From an uncultured cyanobacterium (GTDB taxonomy: Bacteria; Cyanobacteriota; Cyanobacteriia; PCC-6307; Cyanobiaceae), in NCBI GenBank assembly GCA_903934745.1, contig CAIZOZ010000364.1:1-41709 (forward strand): 41,709 nt of DNA, written 5' to 3'. The position numbers were made by a program, and so were the translations under genes. The first letter of the stretch is position 1; every line of letters begins with the position of its first letter. A model generated the notes under the pieces. It had not been told where the DNA came from and made no database searches. It saw nothing but the letters and a program-made list of their open reading frames with translations. Below are positions 1 to 8,379 of this stretch, piece by piece.

Positions 1-726
1 CAGCCATTCCTGGGGAACGGAGCTGGAGCCATGCATCACCAGGTGGGTGTTGGGGATGGCCTTATGGATCTCGGCGATGCGGCTGATCGCCAACACTTCA
101 CCGGTGGGCTTGCGGGTGAACTTGTAGGCGCCGTGGCTGGTACCGATGGCGATCGCCAGGGCATCAACCTTGGTTTTGGCGACGAAATCAGCCGCCTCGG
201 CCGGGTCGGTGAGCAGCTGGGAGTGGTCGAGGGTGCCCTCAAAGCCGTGGCCGTCTTCCGCTTCGCCCTGGCCGGTTTCCAGAGAACCAAGGCAACCCAG
301 TTCGCCCTCGACGCTCACACCGATGGCATGGGCCACGTCCACCACTTCCTTGGTGACGGCCACGTTGTACTCGTAGCTGGCCGGCGTCTTGGCATCGGCT
401 TCGAGCGAGCCGTCCATCATCACGGAGGTGAAGCCGTTGGCAGCGGCGCCGTAGCAGGTGGCGGGGCTGTTGCCGTGGTCCTGGTGCATCACCACCGGAA
501 TTTCGGGATAGGTTTCCACCGCCGCCAGGATCAGGTGGCGCAGGAAGCTTTCGCCGGCGTACTGGCGGGCACCGCGGGAGGCCTGCAGGATGACGGGGCT
601 GTCCGTCTCGGCGGCCGCCTCCATGATCGCCTGCACCTGCTCCAGGTTGTTGACATTGAAGGCCGGAATGCCGTAGCCGTTCTCGGCGGCGTGGTCAAGC
701 AGCAGCCGAAGCGGGACGAGCGCCAT
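1..726 (-). CDS. fba: Fructose-bisphosphate aldolase, class II (3' end missing)
   Basis: Zinc-dependent aldolase that joins or splits dihydroxyacetone phosphate with glyceraldehyde 3-phosphate (or erythrose 4-phosphate) in the Calvin cycle and glycolysis, in the cytosol. The first 242 codons are present and the gene runs off the left edge. The family is usually about 350 residues. The start is MALVPLRLLLDHAAENGYG, followed by PAFNVNNLEQ, the metal-site stretch VVMHQDHGNS (about residue 80), VEGELGCLGSLE, and LAIAIGTSHGAYK. The last residues seen, HLVMHGSSSVP, are the conserved metal and phosphate-binding segment. The ATG follows GAGG at a good Shine-Dalgarno distance. The open frame has no stop before the edge. 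Together with prk further along it supplies two Calvin-cycle steps, but the two genes are not adjacent. Identification is firm. Confidence 0.96.
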   Translation of the reverse strand, partial: MALVPLRLLLDHAAENGYGIPAFNVNNLEQVQAIMEAAAETDSPVILQASRGARQYAGESFLRHLILAAVETYPEIPVVMHQDHGNSPATCYGAAANGFTSVMMDGSLEADAKTPASYEYNVAVTKEVVDVAHAIGVSVEGELGCLGSLETGQGEAEDGHGFEGTLDHSQLLTDPAEAADFVAKTKVDALAIAIGTSHGAYKFTRKPTGEVLAISRIAEIHKAIPNTHLVMHGSSSVPQEWL

Positions 727-781
727 GGAAAACCTCGCGGGAGTGGGTGAAACGGATGGTCGACGGCTGACGGAATCATTC

Positions 782-800
782 CGCCGCTTGTCTGGCGGCG
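782..800 (-). promoter_or_regulatory. Small GC hairpin in the aldolase leader
   Basis: CGCCGC and GCGGCG form a perfect six-base stem around a seven-base loop, about 55 bases before the aldolase start. Just upstream, reading the minus strand, TAGACT is a weak -10 candidate without a convincing -35. The rest of the 727-871 leader shows nothing else I can support. Whether the hairpin is functional is a guess. Confidence 0.2.
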
Positions 801-872
801 AGTCTAGGGGATGCCCGCTGCGCTCCTGGCGCCGCCGCTGCGAAGGGGCTGCAAACCGGTAGGCCGACCCAG

Positions 873-896
873 AAAAAAGCCCCGCGTAGGCGGGGC
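873..896 (-). terminator. Intrinsic terminator of the 37-residue peptide gene
   Basis: Read on the minus strand, GCCCCGC and GCGGGGC form a perfect seven-base stem with a four-base loop (CTAC), followed at once by six T residues. This is a textbook factor-independent terminator. It lies between the small peptide gene and the aldolase, so the peptide has its own transcript and the aldolase needs its own promoter. Confidence 0.85.
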
Positions 897-929
897 GAAG
901 CAACGGATCCGATCGAACCGCAGCGGCGT

Positions 930-1043
930 TCAGCCGATCAGCTCCTGCTTGCGCAGGTTCTGAACGCTGAACGCGAGCTCCCGGGCAGCGCGGCGGGCCG
1001 CTTCGGCCTGACGCACCAATTGCCTGGCGATGGTGATGGACAT
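930..1043 (-). CDS. 37-residue basic helical peptide, function unknown
   Basis: A short frame beginning MSITIARQLVRQAEAARRAA and ending NLRKQELIG. I do not recognise it. Support for it being a gene: an ATG with a strong GGAGG Shine-Dalgarno seven bases upstream, and a perfect intrinsic terminator about 35 bases after the stop. The composition (many Ala, Arg, Gln and Leu) suggests a single amphipathic helix rich in positive charge, with no membrane segment. It could be a small ribosome-, nucleic-acid- or complex-associated protein, or the coding part of a small regulatory RNA. Neither is shown by the sequence. Confidence 0.6.
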   Translation of the reverse strand: MSITIARQLVRQAEAARRAARELAFSVQNLRKQELIG

Positions 1044-1312
1044 GGAAGTGCCTCCGGTGAAACCCTGGGACCTGAGTCCAAGGTGGGTGGATGGCGCGTT
1101 GCTTCGGGGGAAGAACCGGAACCCGGCCTCCCCCTACTTCCGCCGGGCGAACAGGACGCCGACCGGTCAACGATGGCTAAATAGTAGCGGTTGTTACCGA
1201 ATTTAGGCGCTGTTGGCGGCTACCGGTTTTCGGTCAATCATCTCCATGCAGGCAGACCTTGGCCTGCCTGCTTCACTCAGGCGACCGTGGGCTTCGCCGT
1301 TGGCTGCTGGAT
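1044..1312. other. Intergenic region upstream of the small peptide gene
   Basis: No gene is supported here. On the minus strand TACTAT (1181-1186) could be a -10 element for the small peptide gene, which would give a leader of roughly 130 bases, but no matching -35 is visible. The stretch after the oxidoreductase stop (1200-1312) contains open frames that are only out-of-frame readings of neighbouring codons. Confidence 0.3.
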
Positions 1313-2410
1313 TCAGGAAACTGGCACTGGGCCCCGGGCCTGATCGCAGCCGTACTGGCTGCTCGCCGCCTCCGCCAGCCCGGGCACCATCGGCCGCCCC
1401 TGCTGAATCGCCTCCGCCCACCAACCGATCAGCCGTCGCACCGGGGCAATGCGCCCGTCCGCCCAGGTGCGGGGGAAGGCCAGCTCGGGGCTGGGCTCGA
1501 TGGGGCGCAACGCCTCGCCCGGTTTGGCCAGCCACAGCTGGAAACCATGCACATAGTCGTTCTGATTGTTGGAACCCAGCACCAGCGTGGCCTCGCTGCC
1601 GTAGAGCTCTAGCCAGCAGCCTCGCCCCTGGCGAGCCACCGAGCTGAGGGTGAGCTGGGCTGGCACCGAGCGACCCCAGCGATCGTGCAGATCCAGTTGG
1701 ATCAGGGCCAAGTCCTCAGCATCAACGGCGGCCAGGCTGCCTGGCGATGCGGGAAGCGGTCGCTGGCGAATTGCCGTGCTCAGCCGGGCCTGAACCTGGC
1801 TGCTGGGGCCGATCAGCCAGTGCAGGATGTCGAAGGCATGGGTGCCGAGGGCGCCGAGCACCCCACCACCGCTAGCCGCCTCGGAATACCAGTTGAAGGG
1901 GCGGCTGGCATCGGCGCGGCTGCTCATCAGCCAGTCGAACTTGACCAGCCAGGGCTCCCCCAACACGCCGTCATCCAGCAGCAGCGCCAGTTGCTGGAAC
2001 AGCGGTACCGCCCGATATTCAAAATCCACCGCCACACAGCGGCGCTGCTGAATCGCCAGCCGCTGCAGCTCCGCCACCCCAGCAGCATCGAGGGCCACGG
2101 GCTTTTCGAGCAACAGGTGCTTGCCGGCTCGGAGGGCGGCACTGGCCAGGGCCTGGCGTGGTGCCGGCGGCGTGGCGATTACGATCGCGTCGATGGTGGG
2201 ATCGGCGAGCAGGGCCTCGAAATCCGTGGTGCCTGGCAAGCCGGAGCTGGCGCAGGCGACATCGAGACGCTGCTGGCGCGGATGCCAGAGGGCCACCGGT
2301 TCGGTGGCAGGGCAATCGCGCAGGGCGGGTAGATGCACTTTTTCGCCGAAGCCAAGGCCGGCGATCGCCACCCGCAGTGCCCGCGGTTGCTCCAGGCAGA
2401 GGCTGGTCAT
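1313..2410 (-). CDS. Gfo/Idh/MocA family oxidoreductase
   Basis: A 365-residue NAD(P)-dependent dehydrogenase of the glucose-fructose oxidoreductase/inositol dehydrogenase family, probably acting on a sugar or a nucleotide-sugar-like compound. The Rossmann start is VAIAGLGFGEKVHLPAL (about residues 14-30). It is followed by DAIVIATPP and LLLEKPVALD; the EKP lysine is a catalytic residue in this family. GALGTHAFDILHWLIG (near residue 190) carries the active-site Asp and His. The C-terminal beta-sheet dimerisation domain follows. The start ATG overlaps the stop of the upstream secreted-protein gene (ATGA), so translation is probably coupled and the gene belongs to the accD cluster. Family is firm, substrate unknown. 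Confidence 0.92.
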   Translation of the reverse strand: MTSLCLEQPRALRVAIAGLGFGEKVHLPALRDCPATEPVALWHPRQQRLDVACASSGLPGTTDFEALLADPTIDAIVIATPPAPRQALASAALRAGKHLLLEKPVALDAAGVAELQRLAIQQRRCVAVDFEYRAVPLFQQLALLLDDGVLGEPWLVKFDWLMSSRADASRPFNWYSEAASGGGVLGALGTHAFDILHWLIGPSSQVQARLSTAIRQRPLPASPGSLAAVDAEDLALIQLDLHDRWGRSVPAQLTLSSVARQGRGCWLELYGSEATLVLGSNNQNDYVHGFQLWLAKPGEALRPIEPSPELAFPRTWADGRIAPVRRLIGWWAEAIQQGRPMVPGLAEAASSQYGCDQARGPVPVS

Positions 2411-2859
2411 GCCGGCGCCGCCGCACAGGCCTCACGCAGCACCTCGGCCGTGAGGTCGTCGTTACCGACCGGCAACCATTGCGGCCCGAACTGGGGCAGG
2501 CCATTAACCGAAGTATCCCGGTACAGCCCTTGGTCGCAATCCAGTTCCATCACATAGAGGCGGGCATCGAGGCGCGGGGCTGGCCGAGCCGCAGCCGCTG
2601 CACTCGTCGTCGTCGCTGGGGCCTCGTCTTCCGGAGGCCTGGACTGGAAGCGGCTGAGCACGGTGACGTTGCCCTCGCGATTGCGGCGCAGGCTGCCGGA
2701 ATCCCACCACTGCCGCCCTTCCGCCGTGGCCGTGACCTCCTGCCAACTCACCGGGCCGGCCCAGGCAGCCGGCACCACCAGCAGCTGGAACACCAGCACC
2801 ATCGCCAGCAGCAGCTCTCTGGCTCGGGCCCAGGTGGCTGCAGTCATCGCCTTGCTCAT
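2407..2859 (-). CDS. Secreted protein resembling the surface-adhesin E domain
   Basis: A 150-residue protein with an N-terminal signal peptide: positive MSKAMTAATWARARE, a hydrophobic LLLAMVLVFQLLVV, and a likely cleavage after AAWA (about residue 34). The mature part has the pattern I associate with the adhesin-E-like family: an early Trp, WWDSGSLRRNREGNV, a central LYVMELDCDQGLYR, and a C-terminal LREAC. Two cysteines probably pair. A low-complexity Ala/Thr/Pro segment (about residues 78-92) interrupts it. Both ends overlap neighbours by four bases (accD upstream, oxidoreductase downstream), so it is co-translated. The domain match is from memory of the pattern; the cellular role is unknown. 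Confidence 0.75.
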   Translation of the reverse strand: MSKAMTAATWARARELLLAMVLVFQLLVVPAAWAGPVSWQEVTATAEGRQWWDSGSLRRNREGNVTVLSRFQSRPPEDEAPATTTSAAAAARPAPRLDARLYVMELDCDQGLYRDTSVNGLPQFGPQWLPVGNDDLTAEVLREACAAAPA

Positions 2860-3764
2860 GGGGTCAGACCGGCGGCAGCCGCCACCGGCTGGAGCCGGCG
2901 GGCCGGGTCATGCAGCCGCAGCAGGGTGGCGAGAGTGGCTCGCAATTGGGTGCGGGGCACAATCGCATCCACAAAGCCGTGATCACGGAGATACTCCGCC
3001 GTCTGGAAGCCCTCGGGCAACTTTTCGCGCAGGGTCTGCTCAATCACGCGCCGCCCGGCAAAGCCGATCAGCGCCTTCGGTTCGGCCAGAATCAGATCGC
3101 CCAGCATGGCGAAGCTGGCGGTGACTCCGCCGGTGGTGGGGTGGGTGAGCAGGGGCAGATACAGCAGTTCCGCCCGGCGATGGCGCTCCAGGGCGCCGGA
3201 GATCTTGGCCATCTGCATCAGGCTCAGCATCCCCTCCTGCATGCGGGCCCCCCCCGAGGCACAGACGATCAGCAGCGGATAGCGGCGGGCGGTGGCCTCC
3301 TCGATCAGCCTGGTGAGTTTTTCGCCCACCACCGAGCCCATCGAGCCCCCCATGAAGCGGAAGTCCATCACCCCCAGGGCCAGGGGCATCCCCTCCAGCC
3401 GGCAGAGGCCTGTCACCACCGCATCGCGCAGCCCCGTCGCCTGCTGGCTGTCCCGGATCCGATCGACATAGCTGCGTCGGTCCTTGAAGGCGAGGGGATC
3501 GGTGGGAGCCAAGTCGTTGTCAAGACCTTCAAAGCTGCCCTGATCCGCCAGCAAACGGATGCGCTCAGCGCTGTCGATGCGGTTGTGGTGTCCGCAGCCA
3601 GCGCAGACACTGGCGTTGGCCACCAGATCCTTGCGATACACCACCTGGGAACACTCCGGGCACTTGCTCCACAGCCCATCGCCTTCATCGGTTTCAGCGC
3701 CCTGATTCGGACGCACCACCGGGGCGTTCTTGCGGCGATCAGCGAACCAGTCGAACAGCGACAT
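2856..3764 (-). CDS. accD: Acetyl-CoA carboxylase carboxyltransferase subunit beta
   Basis: The 302-residue beta subunit of the carboxyltransferase, which moves the carboxyl group from biotin to acetyl-CoA to make malonyl-CoA, the first committed step of fatty acid synthesis. It works with AccA in the cytosol. The N-terminal zinc ribbon is visible as CPECSQVVYRKDL followed by CAGCGHH (about residues 35-60). The crotonase-like core includes GGSMGSVVGEKL, the oxyanion-forming CASGGARMQEG and AEPKALIGFAGRRVIEQT. Length matches the family. It lies 36 bases after the prepilin peptidase gene and overlaps the next gene by ATGA, so it is probably transcribed with both. Confidence 0.97.
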   Translation of the reverse strand: MSLFDWFADRRKNAPVVRPNQGAETDEGDGLWSKCPECSQVVYRKDLVANASVCAGCGHHNRIDSAERIRLLADQGSFEGLDNDLAPTDPLAFKDRRSYVDRIRDSQQATGLRDAVVTGLCRLEGMPLALGVMDFRFMGGSMGSVVGEKLTRLIEEATARRYPLLIVCASGGARMQEGMLSLMQMAKISGALERHRRAELLYLPLLTHPTTGGVTASFAMLGDLILAEPKALIGFAGRRVIEQTLREKLPEGFQTAEYLRDHGFVDAIVPRTQLRATLATLLRLHDPARRLQPVAAAAGLTP

Positions 3765-3800
3765 CGGGGTGGGTTGGTAGGGAGATCAGGAGTGAATCCA

Positions 3801-4661
3801 TTAAACGCCGGCAGAGAAGCCGGCCACGGCCATCCAGAAGGGTTCACCCAGAACCCAGACCGCCACGGTACCGAGGGCCAGAAAGGGGCCGAAGGCGAAG
3901 GGTTGGTGGCGATGCAGCCGTCCACTGAGCCGACCGAGAGCGCCGATCAGGGCGCCGGCGACCACGGCCAGGCCCACCGCCAGCAGCAGGCCGATCGGGC
4001 CCAGCCAGGCACCCATCAGGGCGGCGAGCTTGGCATCGCCGAGCCCCAGGGCCGGACGGCCCATCAGCTTTTGCGCCAGGGCACTGAGGGCTTCAAACCC
4101 CAGCAGCCCAGCGGCTGCGGCGATCAGGTGGGACAACAGCAGCGCCTTGCCCGTGGCGGCACCCTGGGACAGGCCCAGCAGGGCGGTGACGGCAATGCCG
4201 AGCAGCAGTCCGAAGCGGCAGAGGGGTTCCGGCAGCCACAGACTGTCGAGATCGATCAGCACCAAGGGCAGCAACCAGCTGACCAGCAGCCATCCGGCCA
4301 ACAGCAGGGGCAGGGAGGCCGGGTTTGCCCCCATGGCGTCGGGATGACCCAGCAGCACCGCCACCCAGAGACCGGCACTGAGCAGTTCCACCAGCGGATA
4401 GCGCTGAGACACGGGCTGGTGGCAATGGCGACAACGGCCCCTCAGGGCCAGCCAGGCGACGATCGGCACGTTCTCGAACCAGGCCAGCGGCGTGCCACAG
4501 CGAGGGCAGTGGCTGCCGGGCCCCAGCAGCGACTCCTGGCGCGGCAGCCGCCAGGCCACAACATTGACAAAACTACCGATGCAGGCGCCAAGCACCGCCA
4601 CCAGCACAGGCAGGAGGTGGGTCAGTGGATCGGCTGTGATCGGGGGCGGGACAAAAGCCAT
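3801..4661 (-). CDS. pilD: Prepilin peptidase / N-methyltransferase (A24 family)
   Basis: A 286-residue inner-membrane aspartic protease that cleaves the leader of type IV pilins and pseudopilins and methylates the new N-terminus. The N-terminal part has ACIGSFVNVVAWRLPR and the zinc-binding tetracysteine pair CPRCGTPLAW (about residue 53) and CRHCHQPVSQRYPLVEL, as in full-length bifunctional PilD. Several hydrophobic segments follow. Asp of LVLIDLDSLWLPE and GLGDAKLAALMGAWLG supply the two catalytic aspartates. The start is four bases after the upstream stop, so translation is likely coupled. It implies type IV pili or a competence pseudopilus elsewhere in the genome. Confidence 0.95.
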   Translation of the reverse strand: MAFVPPPITADPLTHLLPVLVAVLGACIGSFVNVVAWRLPRQESLLGPGSHCPRCGTPLAWFENVPIVAWLALRGRCRHCHQPVSQRYPLVELLSAGLWVAVLLGHPDAMGANPASLPLLLAGWLLVSWLLPLVLIDLDSLWLPEPLCRFGLLLGIAVTALLGLSQGAATGKALLLSHLIAAAAGLLGFEALSALAQKLMGRPALGLGDAKLAALMGAWLGPIGLLLAVGLAVVAGALIGALGRLSGRLHRHQPFAFGPFLALGTVAVWVLGEPFWMAVAGFSAGV

Positions 4662-4665
4662 GACC

Positions 4666-5022
4666 TCAACGGGCAGGGCGGGAAACCTGCAACCGGCTGC
4701 GCCGTTGCCCGGGGAAGCGCTGGGCCCTGGCTGACAACAGCTCCAGGGGAACGAACTGTTCGTCGGGCAGCAGGATCGGCACTGAAAACACCACCCGGCC
4801 CCGCGTCAGTCCCCCACCCTCACGTTCTCCGTCCGACAGAACAACCCCTAAGGGTTCGGGGCCATCGGGGCAGCTTTCCATGTGCCGAAACATGACAGCA
4901 CGGGCCATGGCAAACAGTTCGCGGCTGTTGACCCGATCCAATCGCAGCGCAGGGATGGGATCGCCACCGGCTCCGCGGATCTGAAATGAGGGGCTGAAGC
5001 TGATGGCTGTCCCCGCTGCCAA
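4666..5022 (-). CDS. Conserved-looking protein of unknown function before pilD
   Basis: 118 residues, soluble, with no signal peptide or membrane segment. It reads MAAGTAISFSPSFQIRGAGG, then ALRLDRVNSRELFAMARAVM, CPDGPEPLGVVLSDGER, FSVPILLPDEQFVPLELL and a basic tail. I do not recognise a named family. Its codon use matches the neighbours, it is read in the same direction, and only four bases separate it from pilD, so it is very likely a real first gene of that unit. An internal start is possible because no strong Shine-Dalgarno decides the ATG. Confidence 0.72.
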   Translation of the reverse strand: MAAGTAISFSPSFQIRGAGGDPIPALRLDRVNSRELFAMARAVMFRHMESCPDGPEPLGVVLSDGEREGGGLTRGRVVFSVPILLPDEQFVPLELLSARAQRFPGQRRSRLQVSRPAR

Positions 5023-5142
5023 TCTCGGAAGTTTAAACCGGCGAGAGAGAGAACAAGTTGCACGGCTGGAACGGGATTGACCCTGGCGCCGCCAAGGCTC
5101 AATCCCGGTGGGGGTGTGAGCGATCGCTGGGAGCCAGCAGCA

Positions 5143-6045
5143 TCAGCTGACGGACTTTTTGTCCTCGATCATGCGATGAATGATCGGCGTGAGAATCAGC
5201 TCCATGGCAAATCCCATCTTGCCACCGTTGACCACCAGGCTGGTGGGACTGGACATGAAGGAGTCGTGGATCATGTCAAGCAGATAAGTGAAGTCGATGC
5301 CCCACTTTTCCCGTGCTCCCTTGCGGAAGTGGATGATCACGAAACTCTCGTCCGGGGTGGGGATGTTCCGGATCATGAATGGGTTGGAGGTGTCCACCGT
5401 GGGCACCCGCTGGAAGTTGATGTCGGTGCGGCTGAACTGGGGGCAGATGTGGTTGATGTAGTCCGGCATCCGCCGCAGCATCGTGTCCACCGTGGCTTCG
5501 GCGGAATAGCCCCGTTCGGCGTTGTCGCGGGCGATCTTCTGGATCCACTCCAGGTTGACGATCGGCACCACGCCCACCAGCAGATCCGCCAGGCCGGCGA
5601 CGTCGTAACCGTCACCCTGGACGCCACCGTGCAGGCCTTCGTAAAAGAGCAGGTCGGTGCCGCTGGGGATCTGCTCCCAAGGCGTGAACTGGCCGGGTTG
5701 CAGGTTGGTGCCGAGGCGGCCGTTGTGATCGGCGGCTTCCTCGACGGAGTGCAGGTAGTAGCGCTTCTCGCCGCTGCCGGTTTCGCCGTAGCTCTGAAAC
5801 AGTTCGCCGAGCTTGTCGAACAGATTGGCTTCCGGACCGAAGTGGGAGAAGTTCTCACCCTTGGCCAGGGCGGCGCCCATCGCCTCCTTCATCGGACCGC
5901 GTTCGTAGCGGTGGTAGCTGTCGCCTTCGACCACCGCCGGGGTGATTCCCTCGCGTTTGAAGATCTGCTCGAAGGCGCGCTTGACGGTGCTGGTTCCTGC
6001 GCCGGAGGAACCGGTGACGGAGACGACCGGATGACGCTTCGACAT
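5143..6045 (-). CDS. prk: Phosphoribulokinase, proteobacterial (class I) type
   Basis: A 300-residue kinase that phosphorylates ribulose 5-phosphate to ribulose 1,5-bisphosphate, the Rubisco substrate. The P-loop is GSSGAGTS (residues 12-19). Substrate and metal-site stretches EGDSYHRYERG (about 40-50), FYEGLHGG, VVPIVNLEWIQK and DTSNPFMIRNIPTPDES follow. The sequence follows the Rhodobacter-type class I enzyme throughout and differs from the roughly 335-residue class II enzyme of plants and Synechococcus elongatus. Only one cysteine is present (ICPQF), so the N-terminal redox cysteine pair of class II is missing. The same frame stays open upstream of the ATG, but that part is not protein-like. 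The gene is 100 bases downstream of leuB and may be the last gene of that series. Confidence 0.96.
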   Translation of the reverse strand: MSKRHPVVSVTGSSGAGTSTVKRAFEQIFKREGITPAVVEGDSYHRYERGPMKEAMGAALAKGENFSHFGPEANLFDKLGELFQSYGETGSGEKRYYLHSVEEAADHNGRLGTNLQPGQFTPWEQIPSGTDLLFYEGLHGGVQGDGYDVAGLADLLVGVVPIVNLEWIQKIARDNAERGYSAEATVDTMLRRMPDYINHICPQFSRTDINFQRVPTVDTSNPFMIRNIPTPDESFVIIHFRKGAREKWGIDFTYLLDMIHDSFMSSPTSLVVNGGKMGFAMELILTPIIHRMIEDKKSVS

Positions 6046-6145
6046 CGACGCAGGGGGCGGGGATTGGATTGAGAGTTTCGCAGATCGCCGGACCCCGACC
6101 CGGCGAGGGCCTCGGGCGAGGCGGGGAGCGAGGCGCCCACCGGGC

Positions 6146-7225
6146 TCAGGCCGGCAGGGCCTGCAGCAGGGCCTCGCCCATGGCCCGGCAGCCCAGCAGG
6201 GTGCAGCCCTCGCCCAGCAGATCGCCGGTGCGCAGGCCAGCGGCCAGCACCCGGTCCACCGCCGTCTCCAGGTCGGCGGCGGCACCGTCCTGGTGCAGAC
6301 CCACCCGCAGCAGCATCGCCGCCGAGAGCACCATCGCCATCGGGTTGGCCTTGTCCTGGCCGGCGATGTCCGGAGCTGAGCCGTGGACAGGCTCGAACAG
6401 CCCCGGCCCGCTTTCGCCCAGGGAGGCCGAGGGCAACATGCCGATCGAACCCGTGAGCATGGCGGCCTCATCGCTGAGGATGTCGCCGAAGAGATTGCTG
6501 GTGAGCAGCACGTCGAACTGGCGGGGGGCACGCACCAGCTGCATCGCGGCGTTGTCCACGTACATGTGGCTGAGCTCCACGGCCGGAAACTCGGTGTGGA
6601 TCGCTTCGACCCGATCGCGCCAGAGCTGACTCACATCGAGCACGTTGGCCTTGTCCACCGAGCAGAGCCGGCCACGGCGGGCTCGGGCCAGGTCAAAACC
6701 CACCCTGGCGATGCGATCGATCTCCCAGTCGAAATAGGCCATGGTGTTGAAGGCCCGCACGGCCCCATCGGCTTCCACCCGCCCTTTGGGGGTGCCGAAA
6801 TACACCCCGCCGGTGAGCTCGCGCACCACCAGCAGATCGACCCCCTCGATCACCTCCGGCCGCAGGCTGCTGGCGCCGATCAGGGCAGGGATGATCTTGA
6901 CGGGCCGGAGATTGGCGAACAGGCCCAGGCCGGAGCGCAGTGCCAGCAGGCCGCTTTCGGGCCGCAGCTGCCGCGGCAGGCTGTCGCAGCGCGGATCGCC
7001 GATCGCGGCCAGCAGCACGGCCTCGGCGTTGCGGCAGGCCTCCAGGGTGCTCTCCGGCAGGGGAACGCCATGGGCGTCGATCGCCGCCGCGCCAATGAGC
7101 CGTTCGTCGTAGCTGAGGCTGAAGCCATGGCGCGCTGCTACCGCATCGAGCAACTGGCGAGCCACCGCCGTGATCTCCGGGCCGATGCCATCGCCTGGCA
7201 GGAGGGTGATCCGGTGGCTGGTCAT
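6146..7225 (-). CDS. leuB: 3-isopropylmalate dehydrogenase
   Basis: A 359-residue NAD-dependent decarboxylating dehydrogenase, the third step of leucine synthesis. It starts THRITLLPGDGIGPEI. LLAAIGDPRCD, LRSGLGLFANLRPVK and ELTGGVYFG are substrate-loop signatures, and GLFEPVHGSAPDIAGQDKAN with the following PMAMVLSAAMLL is the cofactor-binding end. Length is normal. The lpxD stop is 28 bases upstream, consistent with co-transcription in the ruvX-to-leuB series. Nothing odd is seen. Confidence 0.97.
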   Translation of the reverse strand: MTSHRITLLPGDGIGPEITAVARQLLDAVAARHGFSLSYDERLIGAAAIDAHGVPLPESTLEACRNAEAVLLAAIGDPRCDSLPRQLRPESGLLALRSGLGLFANLRPVKIIPALIGASSLRPEVIEGVDLLVVRELTGGVYFGTPKGRVEADGAVRAFNTMAYFDWEIDRIARVGFDLARARRGRLCSVDKANVLDVSQLWRDRVEAIHTEFPAVELSHMYVDNAAMQLVRAPRQFDVLLTSNLFGDILSDEAAMLTGSIGMLPSASLGESGPGLFEPVHGSAPDIAGQDKANPMAMVLSAAMLLRVGLHQDGAAADLETAVDRVLAAGLRTGDLLGEGCTLLGCRAMGEALLQALPA

Positions 7226-7253
7226 CAGAGGGCGGTCGACGCAACCGGCGAGG

Positions 7254-8339
7254 CTACTGGGCCGGTTCGCGGCTGACGGCCGCCGTGCCCCCCTCGCCGG
7301 CCGCCTTGAGCTGCCGCAGGGTGCGGGCCATCTCCGGCAGCTTGTTGAACACGGCTGAGCAGCGCAGCCAGAGGCGATTGGGAATGGCCGGGTAGCCGCT
7401 CACCACTTCGCCGGCGGCCACTTCGCCGTGGATGCCGGATTTCGAGGAGGCGATGGCGCGATCGCCGATCACCGCCCGGTTCGCCACCCCCACCTGGCCG
7501 GCCAGGATCACCCCCTGGCCGAGGCGAGCGCCGCCGGCGATGCCCACCTGGGCCGCCAGGGCACAGCCCCGGCCCGTGATCACGCCATGGCCGATGTGAA
7601 CGAGATTGTCGATCTTGGTGCCGGCGCCGATGCGGGTCTCACCCACCGAGGGACGATCGAGGGTGCTGCCGCAGCCCACCTCCACCCCGTCCTCGAGCAC
7701 CACCAGTCCGGTCTGGGGCATCTTGCGCCAACCAGCGGCGGTGGGTACAAACCCGAAGCCTTCCGAGCCGATCACCGCACCGGAGTGCACGACACAAGCG
7801 CGGCCCAGACGACTGCCGGGGTGGAGCACCGCCTGGGCATGGAGCTCGCAGTCCGGTTCCAGGATCACGTCCTCGTAGAGCACCACGGACGGATGCAGGA
7901 TGCAACCGTCGCCGACGCTGCTGCCGGCCCCCACCACGACGTGGGCCCCCAGGTGGACGTTGCTGCCGAGCCTGGCCGTGGCATGGACCACAGCTGTGGG
8001 ATGGACCCCCGGCTCGGGACGGCTCCGGGGATAGAGAGCCTCGAGCGCCTCGGCGAAGCCCAGACGCGGATTGTGCAGCGCCACCCAGGCGAGATTGCGC
8101 TCGGTGGCCTGCTGCTGCAGTACTGCCGCATCTTCACCTCGGGCCGGGATCAGCACGGCGGCAGCACCACTGGCGGCCAGCGCAGCCGTCAGGGCGTGGC
8201 CTTCCTCCAGAAAGCTGAGCTGGGTCGGACCAGCCGCATCAAGGGCCTGGGCGCCGCTCAGGTCCGGATCTTCACCCAGGTGTCTGGGGGTGGCGTCGCT
8301 CACCTCGCTGAGCAGGCTGAGCAGGCTGCTGAAACGCAT
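7254..8339 (-). CDS. lpxD: UDP-3-O-acylglucosamine N-acyltransferase
   Basis: A 361-residue acyltransferase that adds the N-linked hydroxyacyl chain in lipid A synthesis, from acyl-ACP, at the cytoplasmic face. The N-terminal uridine-binding domain (to about residue 105) includes AGPTQLSFLEEGH. A left-handed beta-helix of hexapeptide repeats follows (from GVHPTAVVHATARLG to about residue 300), with GSEGFGF, KIDNLVHIGHGV carrying the expected catalytic His, and SKSGIHG. The C-terminal helix has LPEMARTLRQL. It sits between proB (40 bases) and leuB in one direction. Cyanobacteria make a simplified lipid A, so the gene fits. Confidence 0.95.
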   Translation of the reverse strand: MRFSSLLSLLSEVSDATPRHLGEDPDLSGAQALDAAGPTQLSFLEEGHALTAALAASGAAAVLIPARGEDAAVLQQQATERNLAWVALHNPRLGFAEALEALYPRSRPEPGVHPTAVVHATARLGSNVHLGAHVVVGAGSSVGDGCILHPSVVLYEDVILEPDCELHAQAVLHPGSRLGRACVVHSGAVIGSEGFGFVPTAAGWRKMPQTGLVVLEDGVEVGCGSTLDRPSVGETRIGAGTKIDNLVHIGHGVITGRGCALAAQVGIAGGARLGQGVILAGQVGVANRAVIGDRAIASSKSGIHGEVAAGEVVSGYPAIPNRLWLRCSAVFNKLPEMARTLRQLKAAGEGGTAAVSREPAQ

Positions 8340-8379
8340 TCCCCGGTGTCCAGATCGGGCCGGATCGTAGGGCCAGCGC

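Noticed and set aside
2910..4895. A long plus-strand open frame antisense to accD and pilD
   Set aside because: GC-rich codons leave few stops on the other strand. The product is Gln/Gly/His-rich with no domain, while the minus strand encodes clear families.
6046..6531. A longer N-terminus for phosphoribulokinase or a separate protein
   Set aside because: The frame is open upstream of the prk ATG, but it reads through the end of leuB in another frame and looks nothing like the family.
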